Positions 1 through 12,899 of a stretch of 64,000 nt of DNA are shown here, piece by piece. Source of the stretch: Mycteria americana (taxonomy: Eukaryota > Chordata > Aves > Ciconiiformes > Ciconiidae); the NCBI RefSeq assembly GCF_035582795.1, contig NC_134371.1:50633001-50697000 (forward strand). The letters are read 5' to 3'. The position numbers were made by a program, and so were the translations under genes. Numbering within the stretch: the first letter of the stretch is position 1; each line of letters starts with the position of its first letter. Under the pieces are notes generated by a model. That model was not told the origin of the DNA and did no database searches. It saw only the letters and a program-made list of their open reading frames with translations.

Positions 1-3000
1 CTCTCCTACAGAGGTTTTCATTGCCTCCTTTTTTCCCAACCAACCAGCTAGGAGGTGATTCCACAGGACTTGAGCTAGTACTCAAGCTTTTAATGCCTAG
101 ATTTGGGGGAATCTCCAGAAGGCCAGCATTTTCTCATGGCAAGTCTCACAACATAAGTCCATGGAGGAGTCTGACAAGGTAGATCTTTGAAGAAGGAAAT
201 AAGATACTCATATGCCTGATTTCCAAGGACAGATTCTACACAATGAACTAATCTTCACCAGCATACTTTTAAGGGACTGTTTAAATAAAATGATGCTTAA
301 TGGAAGCAAAAGAAGAAAGTGCTACATTTTATACTGAATGCTAAGATGAATTAACACAGTTTGGCAATTAGACTTTCTTTTGTGCACCCAGGCCATGTAC
401 TAAAAGGCTTCTAGTAGCAATACCTACAACTGCATTAATGAAGTCAGCCAGCTGGCATCAGCTTTGTCAGCAAATCCTACATCCATGGCAATGTGTGTTG
501 CATTAGCTTACCTCAAAAGAACTGTAATTCCTGCCTGAGAGCAGAGGATTATATGAATTGATAGCTCTAACTCATAGCCCTTTTTAGCACTCCCAGCTGA
601 GCATCACTGTGGAGATCATTTCACTGCAGCTAAGGGAAATCAGTATCTAGATTCTGTGCTGCCTGTCTTGAAAGCAAAAGTGCTCAGTAGTTAGAAAGTG
701 CATTGGAACAATGTGCAGACTCCTGAGTTAATTACCAAGCACCAGGCACATGGGTGGGACTCTGTTCAATACTTTCAAAGAATTACATTTGTTCTGGATT
801 CTCTTCAGCCTTCATAGTGCTAATTAACATAGCTGGAAACTCATTCTTAAGAGCTAATACCCATGCAAAGTACACCTTTTACGCCAGGCCCCTGCTCAAA
901 GCTTTGTTACTCTAGTCTTCACAAGTACTTACTTGGATCAAGTTTTATCGACTGCCTTGCTGGATACCACCGAGGATCTGTAAGACCATACAGAATTGTG
1001 TGATATACAATGTTTGTTTTAGATCATCCACTATTATAATGAATGCAATACAACAAGATAAGATTTAGTTAAAGATTTTTAGGAATCTTTATTCAACATG
1101 AATATCTGTGAGAAATTATGCAGCAGAAAAAATACAAAGGTGTATCAGGATAGTATAAAAAAATGATACTGAAATCTCACTGTGATCACATGCATGTGCA
1201 GGTTACTTAGCATTATGTGTGTGTACATCACATGTTTCAAATTATGTAATTTTCTCCTATTTATATACTGGATATTCTGATGTGATGTGAACTGCTGCAA
1301 AAGTTATACTCACATAATTTATGGAACATCAATCTGATCTCCCTAATTGTGGCATTTGGTTCCACCTAGGCAACAAAAAATATTGTATATGTAAGATGCA
1401 TATTTTGAAAGACAACTACTAGGTGTAAGACTATACAAGTAGAAATGTGACTTAAACAATGTAATGGTATAACTTTCTTACAGATGGCTAGGATTGGTAT
1501 GGATGATCCAAAGTACTTCTTACAGGAAAAAGGGAGGACAATTTGTAGCATCTGTTTCAGAGGCAGCTTCTCTAGCAGTCGTCAAGAGTTACTACCACAG
1601 CAGTGACAGTTTGATGGCCTATAAGTGAGTAAGGCACAACCGGCACTATCTTAGTGAAGCTGAAGTTGTTCTCTTTGCCCAAAAGCTCCTTCTGAAAAAG
1701 GGTTGAAGTACTTTGTAGTCAGTATGAAGTGTGCATAATCATTGCCTCTTCAGTGGCCAAAGAAAGGCTATCAGGAGATGAAATACCCTTCATAAACACT
1801 AAGTTTACTTAGGAAAAGTTAGTAATTTTCAAATAGTCAACTAGCATTTTAAACAGATTTTTGTTTTACCTTATCTAGGAAGCATAGCTGTTTCTTTGTC
1901 TTCCAATCAAGGATTTCCACCTGATAGGACACAAAATGACAAGTACTAATTATTGGCTAAATAATCTCTAAACTCTTAGTTGATTCCCAAATTCACAATC
2001 ATTGTTCAGAATGAGACACCGATTTTCTCTGATCTGTGGACTGTGTTGAAAACACTTCTGATGTGCTCAAGAGACAGCTTTAATCATAGTCAGGTTCTCA
2101 AAGGACTCAAATTGCAAAAAACGAATATTCTTCCCAAATCAGTTGTCTTCCTGGATATATTCAGAAGCAGAAGTAGCTAACTTATTGATCAAAACACATT
2201 GACCTGGGGTATTTTCTTATGCTAGAGCAAAAGGAACAAATAAGGGATAGAGAAGTTTCACAGGAATCACTATGGAACAGAATTTTTATGGTTTGTAAAA
2301 CCAGAAAGACAGTTTGAGGAAAAAATTAGACGTGCATATATATGCATGTAAGTGAATATTCTGAGTACATACAGCTTGACGATTAATGTGCATTGTTCCC
2401 AGAGTATTTGAATTGTAAAGAGAGTGGAAAACATTGGCAGACATAATGAACAGATGCAGCTAAAGATTTGGACTTCACAAATCCTTCAAAGGTTGTTATA
2501 GGAATATTCAGTGTTACTCTTGCCTCTCAGATCACCCGTATTAGTAACTACATGTTAGCATTTTATTTTCCAAACAGTGGTTTAGCTACAGCTCTGAAAA
2601 GGAAAGAGCAGTTTATTTCTGTGATCAAATGGCACTTTGGCAAAAGGTTATGATTTTAATCAACAGCCAAGCAGAAAAGTCCCCAGATGTTTCAAAGCCC
2701 AGTTGCAGCAGGCTAGCAAAACCTAAAATACAGTGATAGTGTTTTAATTTCATTTGTTCTCATCAAACACTTTGTAATGGAACTTTGTGGTGTAGCTACG
2801 AGTGAAAGTTCAAAGCTTATCTGTCACACTAAATGACTGGGACTATCATTACTTAGTACCAAAAGAGTTTGTTGGGTTTTTTTTTAAATAAACATCCAGC
2901 ATTAATTATGTTTGGTATTAACTGGCCAAGAGGATAGATTAACATTAGACTTTAAATACGATTCCTTACTAAAAATAGGAGTCACAGCCCAGTATCTTTC

Positions 3001-3278
3001 TAATAGGGTTGCTTTGAAGAGATCACTTGTTTAAAGTATCTTATTTCCTTCTTTTACTTGTCCCAAATTGTTCTTTCTCTATTGGTGCAGCAATGGAGCA
3101 CTTCAGCTCCAGCCAGAAGTATCAAATCTGATCTCCACAAGGAATACTAACACAGTGATATTTTCTGCTTGTGCATTGTAAGCTCTAAGTGGGACATCAA
3201 GGGAGGTAAGCACTTTTCCTCCTTTGTGATATGTAACGAATGTGTGACAGATTATTGGGATATCGTGTTTTCCCTTAA
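1..3278. other. Gene-poor flank, no gene recognised
   Basis: AT-rich unique-looking sequence with only short chance reading frames. The single suggestive item is a possible spliced non-coding exon at 3091-3205, which has a pyrimidine-rich acceptor ending in CAG at 3090 and a GAG|GTAAGC donor at 3206. It carries stops in the frame of its first ATG. By synteny the next gene to the left should be ABCA4, but none of its coding sequence was recognised here. Confidence 0.5.
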
Positions 3279-3833
3279 ATTTTTATAGTTGAAATTACAC
3301 AAATTTCAAGTTTTAACGTCTCTGTTTGTGGGACATCTCCATCGGAAAGCAAATTAAGTGGATTCCCTTCCCAGAGAGGTGTTCTTGAAATACAGAATTC
3401 TGACTCTTGCAGTCCACAGAACAAATACTGTGGGGGCTGTAAACCATTTTTTATCCCTTCTGATGCCGAGCTGCTACAAGGGCTATCGAAACCTTTAGTG
3501 TATCTCAAAGCTCTTGTATCAATGAATACCACTGGGCTGCCGTACAGACTGCAGCAGGGCCCACAGCTTCAGCAGTCTCCTTCCCGTTCCATACCCACTC
3601 CCAGCATATACATATTGGATCAGAATCCTCCAGGGGAAGTTTTAGTCTATGGCCTTCAGTGGCTGTATTGGAGAGATCTTCTCCAGGCCAATTACAGAGT
3701 GGTTTGGATATCTTTCTGCCACCTATGCTCTTTTAACTGCGTTATTCTCGTTATGGACAAGGCTAGACTAAAAATTGTAGAGCGTTTTCTTTCGCTCTGT
3801 GGTTTTCATGGGAGCAGCTGTACAGAAATGTAG
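3279..3833 (+). other. Unassigned 184-codon open frame
   Basis: An uninterrupted frame runs from just after a TAA at 3276-3278 to a TAG at 3831-3833, with its first ATG at 3522. The predicted peptide has a protein-like mix of residues in its first two thirds, including a C-x8-C-x2-C cluster (CSPQNKYCGGC) and Ser/Pro/Gln-rich stretches. It becomes hydrophobic and less protein-like after about 3650. A pyrimidine-containing AG lies just upstream at about 3288. I do not recognise the family. It could be an exon of an unannotated gene, a decayed retrocopy, or chance; a frame this long is uncommon in sequence of this base composition but not impossible. Confidence 0.3.
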
Positions 3834-4002
3834 GTACTTCTGTGAACTTTTGGAATCAGTGTGGAAAACAAACAAACAAATCATCCAAGATCTTCTATAG
3901 TGTTCTTTGTTTCCATTCCAGCATGTCTCTTTGAAGTGCCAAACTGACATACCTGCCTGTACTGGCCCATTTCTTCAAATACCTAAAGGGAGCCTATAGA
4001 GA

Positions 4003-4295
4003 TGATGGATCCAGACTTCTTGAAGGTGCACAGCGATAACGGTGAGAGGCAATGGACACCAGTTGCAACACAGGAAAATCCAATCAGATACAAGGAAATT
4101 TTTTCACCATGAGCTTGGCCAAACATTGGAACAAGTTACCTAGAGAGGACATGGAACCTTCATCCTTGGAGGTATTTAAAACTGGACTGGACAAGACCCA
4201 ATGCCATTTGATCTAGTTGTATCTGCTTTGAGCAGGAGTTGGACTACATGACTTCCAGAAGTCCCTTGCAACCTAAATTATTCAATGTTTCTGTA
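4003..4295 (+). mobile_element. CR1 LINE 3' end fragment
   Basis: The stretch carries the typical 3' part of an avian CR1 in sense orientation: the end of the reverse-transcriptase ORF region, then TTGAGCAGGAGTTGGACTAC and CCCTTGCAACCTAAATTATTC, which match the CR1 3' UTR pattern (GCAGGGGGTTGGACTAGATG ... CCCTTCCAACC). The terminal short ATTCTRTG repeats are decayed. It is 5'-truncated and diverged. Confidence 0.8.
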
Positions 4296-6134
4296 TTTTT
4301 TTTTGGACACCCATTCCTGAACTTCAAACATTTCAGTTACTTTCAGTTACTTTCAAGATCTAAGCAAATATCAAACATTCCTTCCCTTTTCAGAAAGACA
4401 GACATAGGAACACAGCTTTAGATTCCACTCCAGCCCATAGAAAGTTGTGCAACGACACAGTGAAAACAAGGTGACTGTTTCCTCTAACTATCAAGCCTCT
4501 TAGCTGCATCAGAACATCCCCCAGTGTTTAGATGTTCCCTGCATAAGGGACAGAAAAGCCTGATCCAAGGCAAGAAATGTTATCTTTTCTGAACATAATG
4601 GCCAGTCACATGAACCCACGTAGCACTGAACACAGTGTTTCCAGTCTTCAGGCACAGCACCAAGTCAGTTAATGTATTGGTTGGCAACAGTTTTTAGATA
4701 CCCAGCAGTTTGTTCTTGGAACACTTACTGTTGGGCATCATCCCTTTCAAACATAAATTGTTTGGCTCAGAGAACTTTAATTTCTATGTGTTTTCAAAGC
4801 ATTTAGCACAATAGGACACTGACTGTTGGCTTGCACTGGTGCAGTATGACTTACAGTCCACTTATTTGGTGAATTTTTAAAGGCATTTTAAATTGCAGCT
4901 TCTCTAAAACTACTTTGAGTAGAACTTAATCAATAGGCAGATTTGTGCAAGACAGCTATGTTAAAACTCTTTTATAAGTGACTACAAATATATATCTTCA
5001 ATGTTTAGAAGCCAAATTTGTTCTAGTGCATAAGGATTAAAGATTGATAGTGTCTTTAAAAACAGAAAAGTTCTTGATTATTATTGTTTAGAACAGGTCA
5101 AGGGCAAAGAGTAATCAATATACGATATAAGCAGAAAAAAGTACATTCAACTGTTAAACTTTTATTCAGAAAATAAAAGGGGGAGATAAAAGCAGGAAAA
5201 GTTTATTCATAGGGGAAGAACAGTTGAACAAACAGTGTTTAAAAAACAATTTTTAAGATGCGGTGTCCCTTCAATAGGATTACAAAAATATAGTAGATCA
5301 AATTCCTGCAGTTTAAAGCCATATCAAATGCTAAGGATCAACAGACCTTCAAAAATTATGTGATAACTATTATGGAAATACTGACACACTTATCATGTCT
5401 GTGCATCTTGGAAGTTTTATTTGCAGCCATTTGTACTCAGCAGATTCAGTAAACTGTAGCTGAGTGAGATTTTGTGAGCACTGACATAAGCATATATTGT
5501 ATTGATTTCTTTTGAAATTACTCAGTAAAAAAAATTGCTTATTTTACAGTCTAGGAACCAACTAGTCCAAGAAAGAGTAATGCAGAATGAATTAATTCTC
5601 CCTGAACTATTAGAGTGCTTACATAAGTCAGGTTCCTTGAATTTAACACTAAAAAAATTCAGTGGTTGCCACAGTCCTAATTAAATCTTTCTAAACATTT
5701 TCTTTTTCCTAGGGAATTAGTCATTTTATCTATGTCCTTAGACTTTTCTGGTATACTGTGTTTTTCCTGAAGGGAGTAAGCATGCCTGAGTGTGATCTCA
5801 CACTAGGGCATATCAAGAATAACTTTCCTGAAGTCAACAGAGTTAAGCCAAAGGGAGATTGCTGTAAGCGTACTTACACTGAAAACTATGTTTGTGCTGC
5901 TGCTGCTGCTACAAATGACTTTCAGTCTGAAGTTTCCCTTGCACAGGAATGTACAAACTGTTGCAGAGGATGAGTCTAAGGATCCATCTAGAATGGTATC
6001 TTTCTTTCTGATACAGCCAGCAGCAGGTGACTCAGAACAAGTAATAAAACAGGGCAAGAATGTAGCGACTGGGGGGAGGGGAGGAGACAGACACAGAGAC
6101 TGCGATTTTCCTGCACCAGAAGAGCTGCCTTTGT
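4296..6134. other. Intergenic, nothing recognised
   Basis: AT-rich sequence with short frames only. A ten-base tandem duplication (TTTCAGTTAC) sits at 4331-4350. No promoter island, RNA gene or coding exon was seen. Confidence 0.5.
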
Positions 6135-6290
6135 ATTTAATAGCTTTTCATGGATTTTTCCTCAATTAGTTTATCCACTTGCCTTTTAAACCTGTGTAAA
6201 CTTTTTGCATGCAGTGCCCTGAGGCAGGGAGTTCCATAGCTTAGCCACATGCTGCGTGAGGAATTCCCAAAGCAGAACCAAGGCAAATGT
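6135..6290 (-). mobile_element. Old CR1-like LINE fragment
   Basis: The plus strand reads like the antisense of an ancient amniote CR1: a 'cttttaaacctgtgtaaact' block, then 'gaggcagggagttccatagc', then 'cacatgctgcgtgagga'. In younger CR1 copies this corresponds to the antisense 'ggcaatgagttccacaggtt' segment. Divergence is high, so boundaries are approximate. Confidence 0.45.
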
Positions 6291-9200
6291 TTAACCACAA
6301 AGTGAAATTTCATCATCTTACCTGCAGAGTGCTATACCTTATTCTGTAAATAGTCCAAATAACTAAAGCCTTACCTCTCTGAAGCAATTGGCTCACATTT
6401 CATGAGACTAGAATCTTATTACATTATTTCACTGTGTATAAAGAGAGGAGATACAGTGACACCCATACTCAAAAGGTTTTCTACAATTGAATTTCACTTT
6501 TGTAGAATTTAGATGTCTAACATTTAAAGGTTCACAAGACACACACTAGGTACTTATTCTTCAGCTTCCTAAGTTCTGCTCCTATGCAAGCCAATGAGAA
6601 CACCATCTGAACTGTGCTGAAACTCAGTACATTTTTATTTCTTCCACCTGTTTCAGATTCGTTAGTTAGGCATGCTTGCATCTAAATCCTCGAGGACCTT
6701 GATCCAGTAAGCATCTTTATCCCAAGGTCAGCACAATGCACAACATTTAGATTATTTCTGAATGAAAGTAAACTGTCAGCAAAGGAGATGATCTAGTTCT
6801 TCATGCTTTATATGTAATGGTTAGACACACTGCCAGGAAGTGGGAAAATTACTTTAGACTTCTGCCATTCCCCACTCCTCCCATTGAAGGCTTGGGTGGC
6901 TTGAGCCAACAAGCAAGGAGGAAAGGATTCAAGAGAGACCAAAAAGTACAGGCAGGAGAGGAGAGGACAGGAGTGTATTCCAGTGAAAAGGGCAGTCTCC
7001 TACCAAAGATAAATCCTGAATTCCTGTCTCTCTGGGCTGCTTCAAGCACTGGTCCCTTCCATTGTCATTCTGTTCAGCATTTCCCTACAGTGGATGCCTT
7101 TTGGGATACCACACAGTGAAGTAAATTTGGGCACCTTAACCAAATTGTCATATCCACTCTTGGAGCTGGGTGCCGAACCTGAAGGCACGGCAAAGCCCAA
7201 GTCGTTTTGTGGACCTGGACCTGAGGATGGTAACAGGTGTAGAGCTACAAATGGTCATCCTTCAGAAAGACAAATCCATTTATATAATTGACAGGAGATA
7301 AAATAAGTCTATGTAAGAATGGTCAGGAAGGAAAAGGAAGGTGTATTCCCTTGGAGTGGGAGGCTGGCTTATTTTTCACAAAATGGAAGAGCTGTTAGAG
7401 ATTTGTGCTTTCACAGTGAATTCTGGCTCTTGAAAGCCTGTGAAAGCTTTCCAGCTTTTACTAACATTACATCTTCCAGGAGGATACACAAGATGGGAAA
7501 GGAACCAGTTAATACTGACTCAGTGGGTATTTACTTACACTGGCTAACACAGAGCCGCACATTGCCAATTTCCCAGCCATACTGAAGAGTCACATCATTC
7601 ACTGAGTATCACTGTCACTATGAAGCAGACTGGAGTGCCTCCATCTGAGAACCTAAGCCAGCTTTGACTCAACACTAAGTAGACATCCAGGTTTTTCAAT
7701 ACCACTGCATAGCCTTTTCCATGTGCAAGAGAGTATTCATTGCCTCAGGGCTTTAGTTTATGGTGATTAGTTTCTACAACTACAATATTCAGGTAGAAGA
7801 GGTTTACAAATTCTTTGTGAAATCATAATCATTTCTTTGCATCAGCACTGTGATTTGCAATGTTGAACTTCAGTAGCTATAGTTCCTTTACTACTCTTCA
7901 TGGATCATTTGGTGTATGGATGTCAAAATGTACATCCAGTGTATGCTTTTGACATGGAATTGAAGAGACTGAAGAGAGACAGATTTTTTTCCTTTTTTTT
8001 AACCTAGAGGTGTCAAGGATGGGTCTGCTGTCTTGTGATGGGGCAGGAAGACTAGAAGCCCTGGGAAGGTTGGAGCCCTTATACCGACAGGTGAACTCAC
8101 AAGATTTGTATTAAATTTTTCAAATATACTTCAAAGAAGTCCATCATTTTTTCTATAAGATGACTTTTGATTTCGAACGCAGCTTTCAGATTCTGAGTAG
8201 CTCCAGGTACTTCCTGCCAAGTAATGTTTTACTATCATATTTTCCTATACAAAATTAAAAGTTTCTCTCTCAAGCTCCATAAAGAAAAAGGACAAATTGC
8301 TGTCTTTCAAGTGAAGCAGCACAACTGAGTGTAGAAAGTGCTGGTAAGTGCGTGGAGAAGTGGTGAGGGAAGAGAAAGGGAGAATGTTTTTCCCTATTGT
8401 CTCATCTTTTTCTATGATAATAATCTTATGTGTTACTTGTGAAAACAGAGCAGATGTCTTCAAATAGCAGGGCAATTTTCAGCAGTGTCCCTTTAAATGA
8501 CCATTCAAATATCTCATATGTGGCCTTGTCTTGTTCAGGCAACTCTTGGAGGATACAGAATCTTAAAATCCTCTGCAGTCCTGCTTTTGGCACTTGCTCT
8601 CAGTGCTCTTACTTGATGCTCATTACGTATGAGACAGCATAGCTCTGAGTGGGAGAAACCTTTGTAACAGGAGCTGTGACATCTCAGCAATGCTAGCTAG
8701 GCAGCAGTCATCCCCCCCCTTGCATTCAGAGGGTTTTCATCACAGTCAGAAGGGGGAGAAACTTTAAATGCCAGCAAGGGGGGCCAGTACATTATTGCTT
8801 TTAGACTGTACCACATATGTCAGTTCAATCTATCCTCAGGGAGTGATGACTCCAAAACATTTTTGGTTATCACTGCTCACAAAAAGCACTTCCCATCCAA
8901 ACCAGCTAAGGAAGCAAAAGTACAACCGTGGCTCTTACGACACTAATTTTCTACAGTATGAGTGGATTTGTTCAAGTGTCTTTCCTCTAGGAAGTCAGAG
9001 CGCCATACTATTTTCTTTATATGAAATGCTTTTGAAGACCTAAACCCATCAAGTAGAAAGAAAGGGTAGAATTCATTAGCCTAACTTCAGAGCTCTCTAC
9101 TACAGACATTTACATCTGAGCATGTCACACAGACATTCTTTGTACGGAAAGGAGAAAAGCAGGCACTTTTAGGATAAACTGTATCATAAGCTCTGAAACA

Positions 9201-9874
9201 CATCTAAAATAGGTCAGAAGAGTTGTTCTCTAATCAGTTTGGAGAAATGAGCACTCCTAGAGAATATTAATTATCTAGATACAAGTCTCTATCATAAATC
9301 TCTAAATTTTCGGAGGTGAATCTCCTCCAAATATCGGGTGCACTACTTTCAGGTATGCACATATTTCTTTAAACTGTAGTTGTTGTTGCTAAGCTTCTCC
9401 TGAGCTACTAGTGATAAAAAAGCTGAGGTGAAATTAGAAACGTACCAATACCTGAAGTAAACAAGACCTATTCTAGCATTATTACAGAATAAGAAATGTA
9501 GAGGCAGCCATCAAGACATAGGTCTAGAAGTACAGCAACCTGACTTTGCATGTCAGGTCTAATACAGACATCTCATATGTAGAGGGAAATCACTCAGCCA
9601 CTCTGGCTTTTTTTGCTGTCCATCCATTAGGTCCAGCATACTTTGGCTTAATTAGGTGGTTGCTGATAATTCTTGGTACTAAGTTTGAACACAGCCAATT
9701 CAAATAAGGAGTTAAAGGTCCTTCCAGAGCTGAATCTGCCTTTCACTGGCCTCTTAATTGTCACTTTAATACAATATTGCCCATTTTTTAAGTGTTTCTG
9801 TCTTTAACTGCACTGAGAAAGACTCTCCTAAAGAAAAGAGAGGGAATTAACCGCCAGTGTCTTAGCACTCACAG
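6291..9874. other. Intergenic, nothing recognised
   Basis: Short overlapping frames in all phases at 6.8-7.6 kb and 8.2-9.0 kb show no recognisable domain, no good splice context and no CpG island. I treat them as chance. Confidence 0.5.
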
Positions 9875-10127
9875 TCATAGAATCAGAGAATCATAGAATC
9901 GTTTAGGTTGGAAAAGACCTTTAAGATCATCGAGTCCAACCATTAACCTAGTACTGACAAGTCCACCACTAAACCCCATCCCTAAGTGCCACATCGACTT
10001 GTCTTTTAAATACCTCCAGGGATGGTGACTCCCCCACTTCCGTGGGGAGCCTGTTCCAGTGCCTGGTAACCCTTTCAGTCAGTCTGATGTTCTTGCCCAT
10101 CTTTTTGTACGTCCGTTCACCAAAGAG
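9875..10127 (-). mobile_element. CR1 LINE 3' end fragment
   Basis: The plus strand begins with imperfect copies of the octamer CATAGAAT (antisense of the CR1 terminal ATTCTATG repeats), followed by 'ggttggaaaagacctttaag', 'cgagtccaaccattaaccta' and 'cctccagggatggtgactcc'. This is the antisense of the canonical CR1 3' UTR and last ORF2 codons. It is among the best-preserved CR1 copies in the window. Confidence 0.9.
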
Positions 10128-10799
10128 TAATTTTATTGTTGGATAAGGGAGAGGACCTTCCTACATACTCAGGAACCTATGAAATTGATTGTGTACTAAG
10201 CATGATCAAATGCACAAACTCAACAAAACAGGAAGAAATATTCCACCAATAAACCTCTGCTAAACTTGTAACAGTCATATTCTAAAAAATTCAGACAGCA
10301 ACAGTTTGATGATTGTAAAGTGCTTCGTGATTCTTATAAGGAAGCATCACAGAAGAGCAATAAAGGGTACATGGTTTAGAGATGTACAGGGAAAAGTGCA
10401 GAACTATATAGTACCTCAGACAGCAAATGCTAATGTTTGTAACACCAATAGAGATTTCCACCCCCTCCCAGGAAGCACTGGGAGAGGTGGGGCACTTACC
10501 TTTTCTCTCTTTTGATAGCTCAGTTTTGAATGCATGGTGGGGAAATGCAATTCAGAATTCAAATCCATTTAATTTATAACAGAAAGCAAATCAGTGGGAA
10601 GAACAGTGCAGAAAGTGATATGCAACAGCACTGCTCAGTGCTACCTAGGCTGTCTTTGTCCACATCCTACACCCTGAGTCAGCTCAGACACACTGAATGA
10701 GCTAGGCAAATCTGTCTCCACCCATTATCTGCTGTAAAGAGAAAAGGACTAAGACATACAAGCCTGACATGTAAATTCATGAGGCATTCTGAGTTTGGA
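10128..10799. other. Intergenic, nothing recognised
   Basis: No coding or RNA gene seen. An AP-1-like CTGAGTCAG occurs near 10674 but lacks the GC extension of an antioxidant response element. Confidence 0.4.
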
Positions 10800-10960
10800 T
10801 TAGTGTTGCTTAGACACAGGATCTTGATTTAGGACTCAAAGACCTGTATCTGCTGCTATTGTTCTGCCTAGCAAGATGCAGAACTTTGCACTTTCTTGTG
10901 TTTCTCCGCCTGCAAAATCAGGTGAAAATAATGATGTCCATGCTTTTGAGGTCTTCTAGT
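10800..10960 (+). repeat. MIR-type SINE relic
   Basis: The order of blocks follows the sense strand of MIR: a 'gatttaggactcaaagacct' segment (from 'ggactaggagtcaggagacct'), a degraded 'ctgcctagcaaga' core, and 'ctgcaaaatcaggtgaaaat' followed by 'aatgatgtcc' (from 'ctgtaaaatggggataataatacc'). Assigned by eye; heavily diverged. Confidence 0.45.
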
Positions 10961-11600
10961 AACAAATACTATTCAGAAACTCAGTACGGCTAAGGCAGAA
11001 GAGCAAACCTGCAGACCAGACAATGACTGAAGACATTCAGGAGGGTAATACACATGTGCCTGCTCCTGCATTTGGATCTCACAAGAGTTTGGGACACTGG
11101 TAGAAAAGCAGGAGGCAGTGAAAAGCTTGGTTGTTTTTCCTAAAAAACCAGGGAAGTCAACACTGCAGAGGAAAAGGCACGGTGCAAGTGCCTACCTCGG
11201 GCCCACAAGAGCTAGAGACAGCTTATTTTACTGAATTGTTAGTGATGTCCAAAACACTTTTATAGCATGGAAAAGCAAAATCTGAACTTTTAGGTCATGG
11301 TAAGTAACTAGAGGAGCAGCTGCTTTTCAGATTGTTTTAGATTCTGTTAACGTTATAACAACAATTGTTTTGTATTTTGCACGGGGGGAGGAATTGCATT
11401 CATTTTTAGGCGAGTCGTGCTGGAGAAACTGAAGTGTAAGCCTGCAGAAACACATTCAGGATTGCTGCCATTTAGCTCGTACCGACCTGTTCTTGTACTA
11501 CGAGCCATTCTTCAGAATTTTTGTATTAGCCAGCCTAATTAATTCTAACAAAGAGTTGGCGTGGCTGTTTATGTAAGTTGATGAGATACGCTACCCTTCA
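10961..11600. other. Intergenic, nothing recognised
   Basis: Sequence grades from AT-rich into the CpG island that begins at about 11.69 kb. No coding exon or repeat was recognised. Confidence 0.4.
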
Positions 11601-11689
11601 CGCTCCCCAGGCGCATGCTACTCTGCTCTTTCTCTACACGCAAGGAGCTGACTGTACTAAACTCCGTCTGGCTATTTTTTATTTCCCAC

Positions 11690-12870
11690 GCAAGACTCGA
11701 ACGCACCGTGCTAGCAGAGGGCCGGGGGAACCTGCCCGGGGCGGGGGCCGCGGGCACCGCTCGCCCTCGCTCCTCCCCGCCGGCCGGTGCGCGCTGCGCT
11801 GCGCCGCCGAGGGGAGCCGGGCTGGGAGCCGTCCTCTCGGCCAGGGCACCAACTCCCTCGCCGGCTCCGTGCCGCCGAGCCGCCCCGGAGGCGCTGCCGC
11901 CCGGGGGCACGCCTGCACCGGACCGGAAGGCTGAGCGGGACGGCTCTGGGCGAGGTGCACAGCGGCTGGCGGCAGGGTCTTCCAAGAAGTTGGGGACAGA
12001 AGGTGCCGAGAACATTCCTCGCTGTCGCTCTTTCCTTACGGCTGGGATGCACTGCCAGAGCCACCCCGGCAGGCTGACCGCGGCACTGCCCTCGGGAGGA
12101 TCCGCGGGGAGCCCGGAGCCATTGATCCGGCGCCTCCGCGGACCGCCGAGAGCCCGCCTGGAGCTCGGGGACGCCCTCCCCCACTCCTCCGGGGCCACGT
12201 CCGAGGACCACCGGGGACGCGGGGAAGAGGAGCGGCGAGGGGAACGTGCCCGGGGAAGGGAAGGACGGGGCGGGCGGGGGCCGCTTCTGCCCCCTCGCCC
12301 CGAGGAAACCCCGGCGAGCGGCGTGTCCCCCGGCTCCCTCCGCCCGGTCCAGCGGTGGTCACTGGCCTCGGCAGACCCGGGAGCGGACGGCTCCGGCTCC
12401 CCGCCGCTTCAATGCAGATGGAGAGGGACGAGAGAGGAGTCCGCCGGGACCCCGGGCAGCCCCGTCCGCCGGCGGCATGATGCTGCGGGGCCCGGCCCGG
12501 GCTCGCCCCGCCCGCCCCCCGCGCTGCCCCGCGGCGCCGCCCGCACCCACCTCGAAGAAGCCGGCTCTGCCGCCCATCCTGCGGGCTGCCGCCGCCGCGC
12601 CGCCTCCCGCCGCCGCGGCACCTTCCCCGGGCCCCCGCGCTGCGGCCAATCAGGCGGCGCCCGGCCCCCGCGGGGGGGCTGCCGGCGGCGGCGCCGGGCC
12701 GGGGGAGGCGGCGCCCGGACCCCCCGCCCCGGGCCGCTGCCCGGCGGTGCGCGCTGGGCGGCGGCCGGAACGATTCCGTGCAACGGCAGCAGCGGTACCC
12801 CGGCAGTCTGCAGCAGTGCGGGGGACCGCCGGGACCTCGCGCAAGCCAAGTCCTGCGGCTCCCGGTGTGC
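11690..12870. promoter_or_regulatory. CpG island without a recognised gene
   Basis: About 1.2 kb of very GC- and CpG-rich sequence, separate from the GCLM island 1.5 kb to the right. It contains a CCAAT box (12646-12650), GC boxes and long chance reading frames in every phase. Islands of this kind nearly always mark a promoter. The best candidate start codon and splice donor are on the minus strand (listed separately), pointing away from GCLM. Orthologous human sequence is not known to me to hold a protein-coding gene here. Confidence 0.7.
12551..12577 (-). other. Candidate minus-strand first coding exon
   Basis: On the minus strand an ATG (12577-12575) opens nine codons (MGGRAGFFE) that run straight into a GAG|GTGGGTGCG splice donor whose GT is 12550-12549. 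An inverted CCAAT box lies about 70 bases upstream of the ATG. That spacing suits a short first exon. The nine residues are not enough to name a family, and no second exon was identified. It may equally be the 5' end of a divergent non-coding RNA, or chance in GC-rich DNA. Confidence 0.25.
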
Positions 12871-12899
12871 AAAAGCTGGGAGAGAAGAGTAATATTCAC

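Noticed and set aside
11615-12892. 425-codon plus-strand open frame across the CpG island
   Set aside because: Long frames exist in nearly every phase here because stops are rare in GC-rich DNA. The peptide is Ala/Arg/Gly/Pro low-complexity with no domain.
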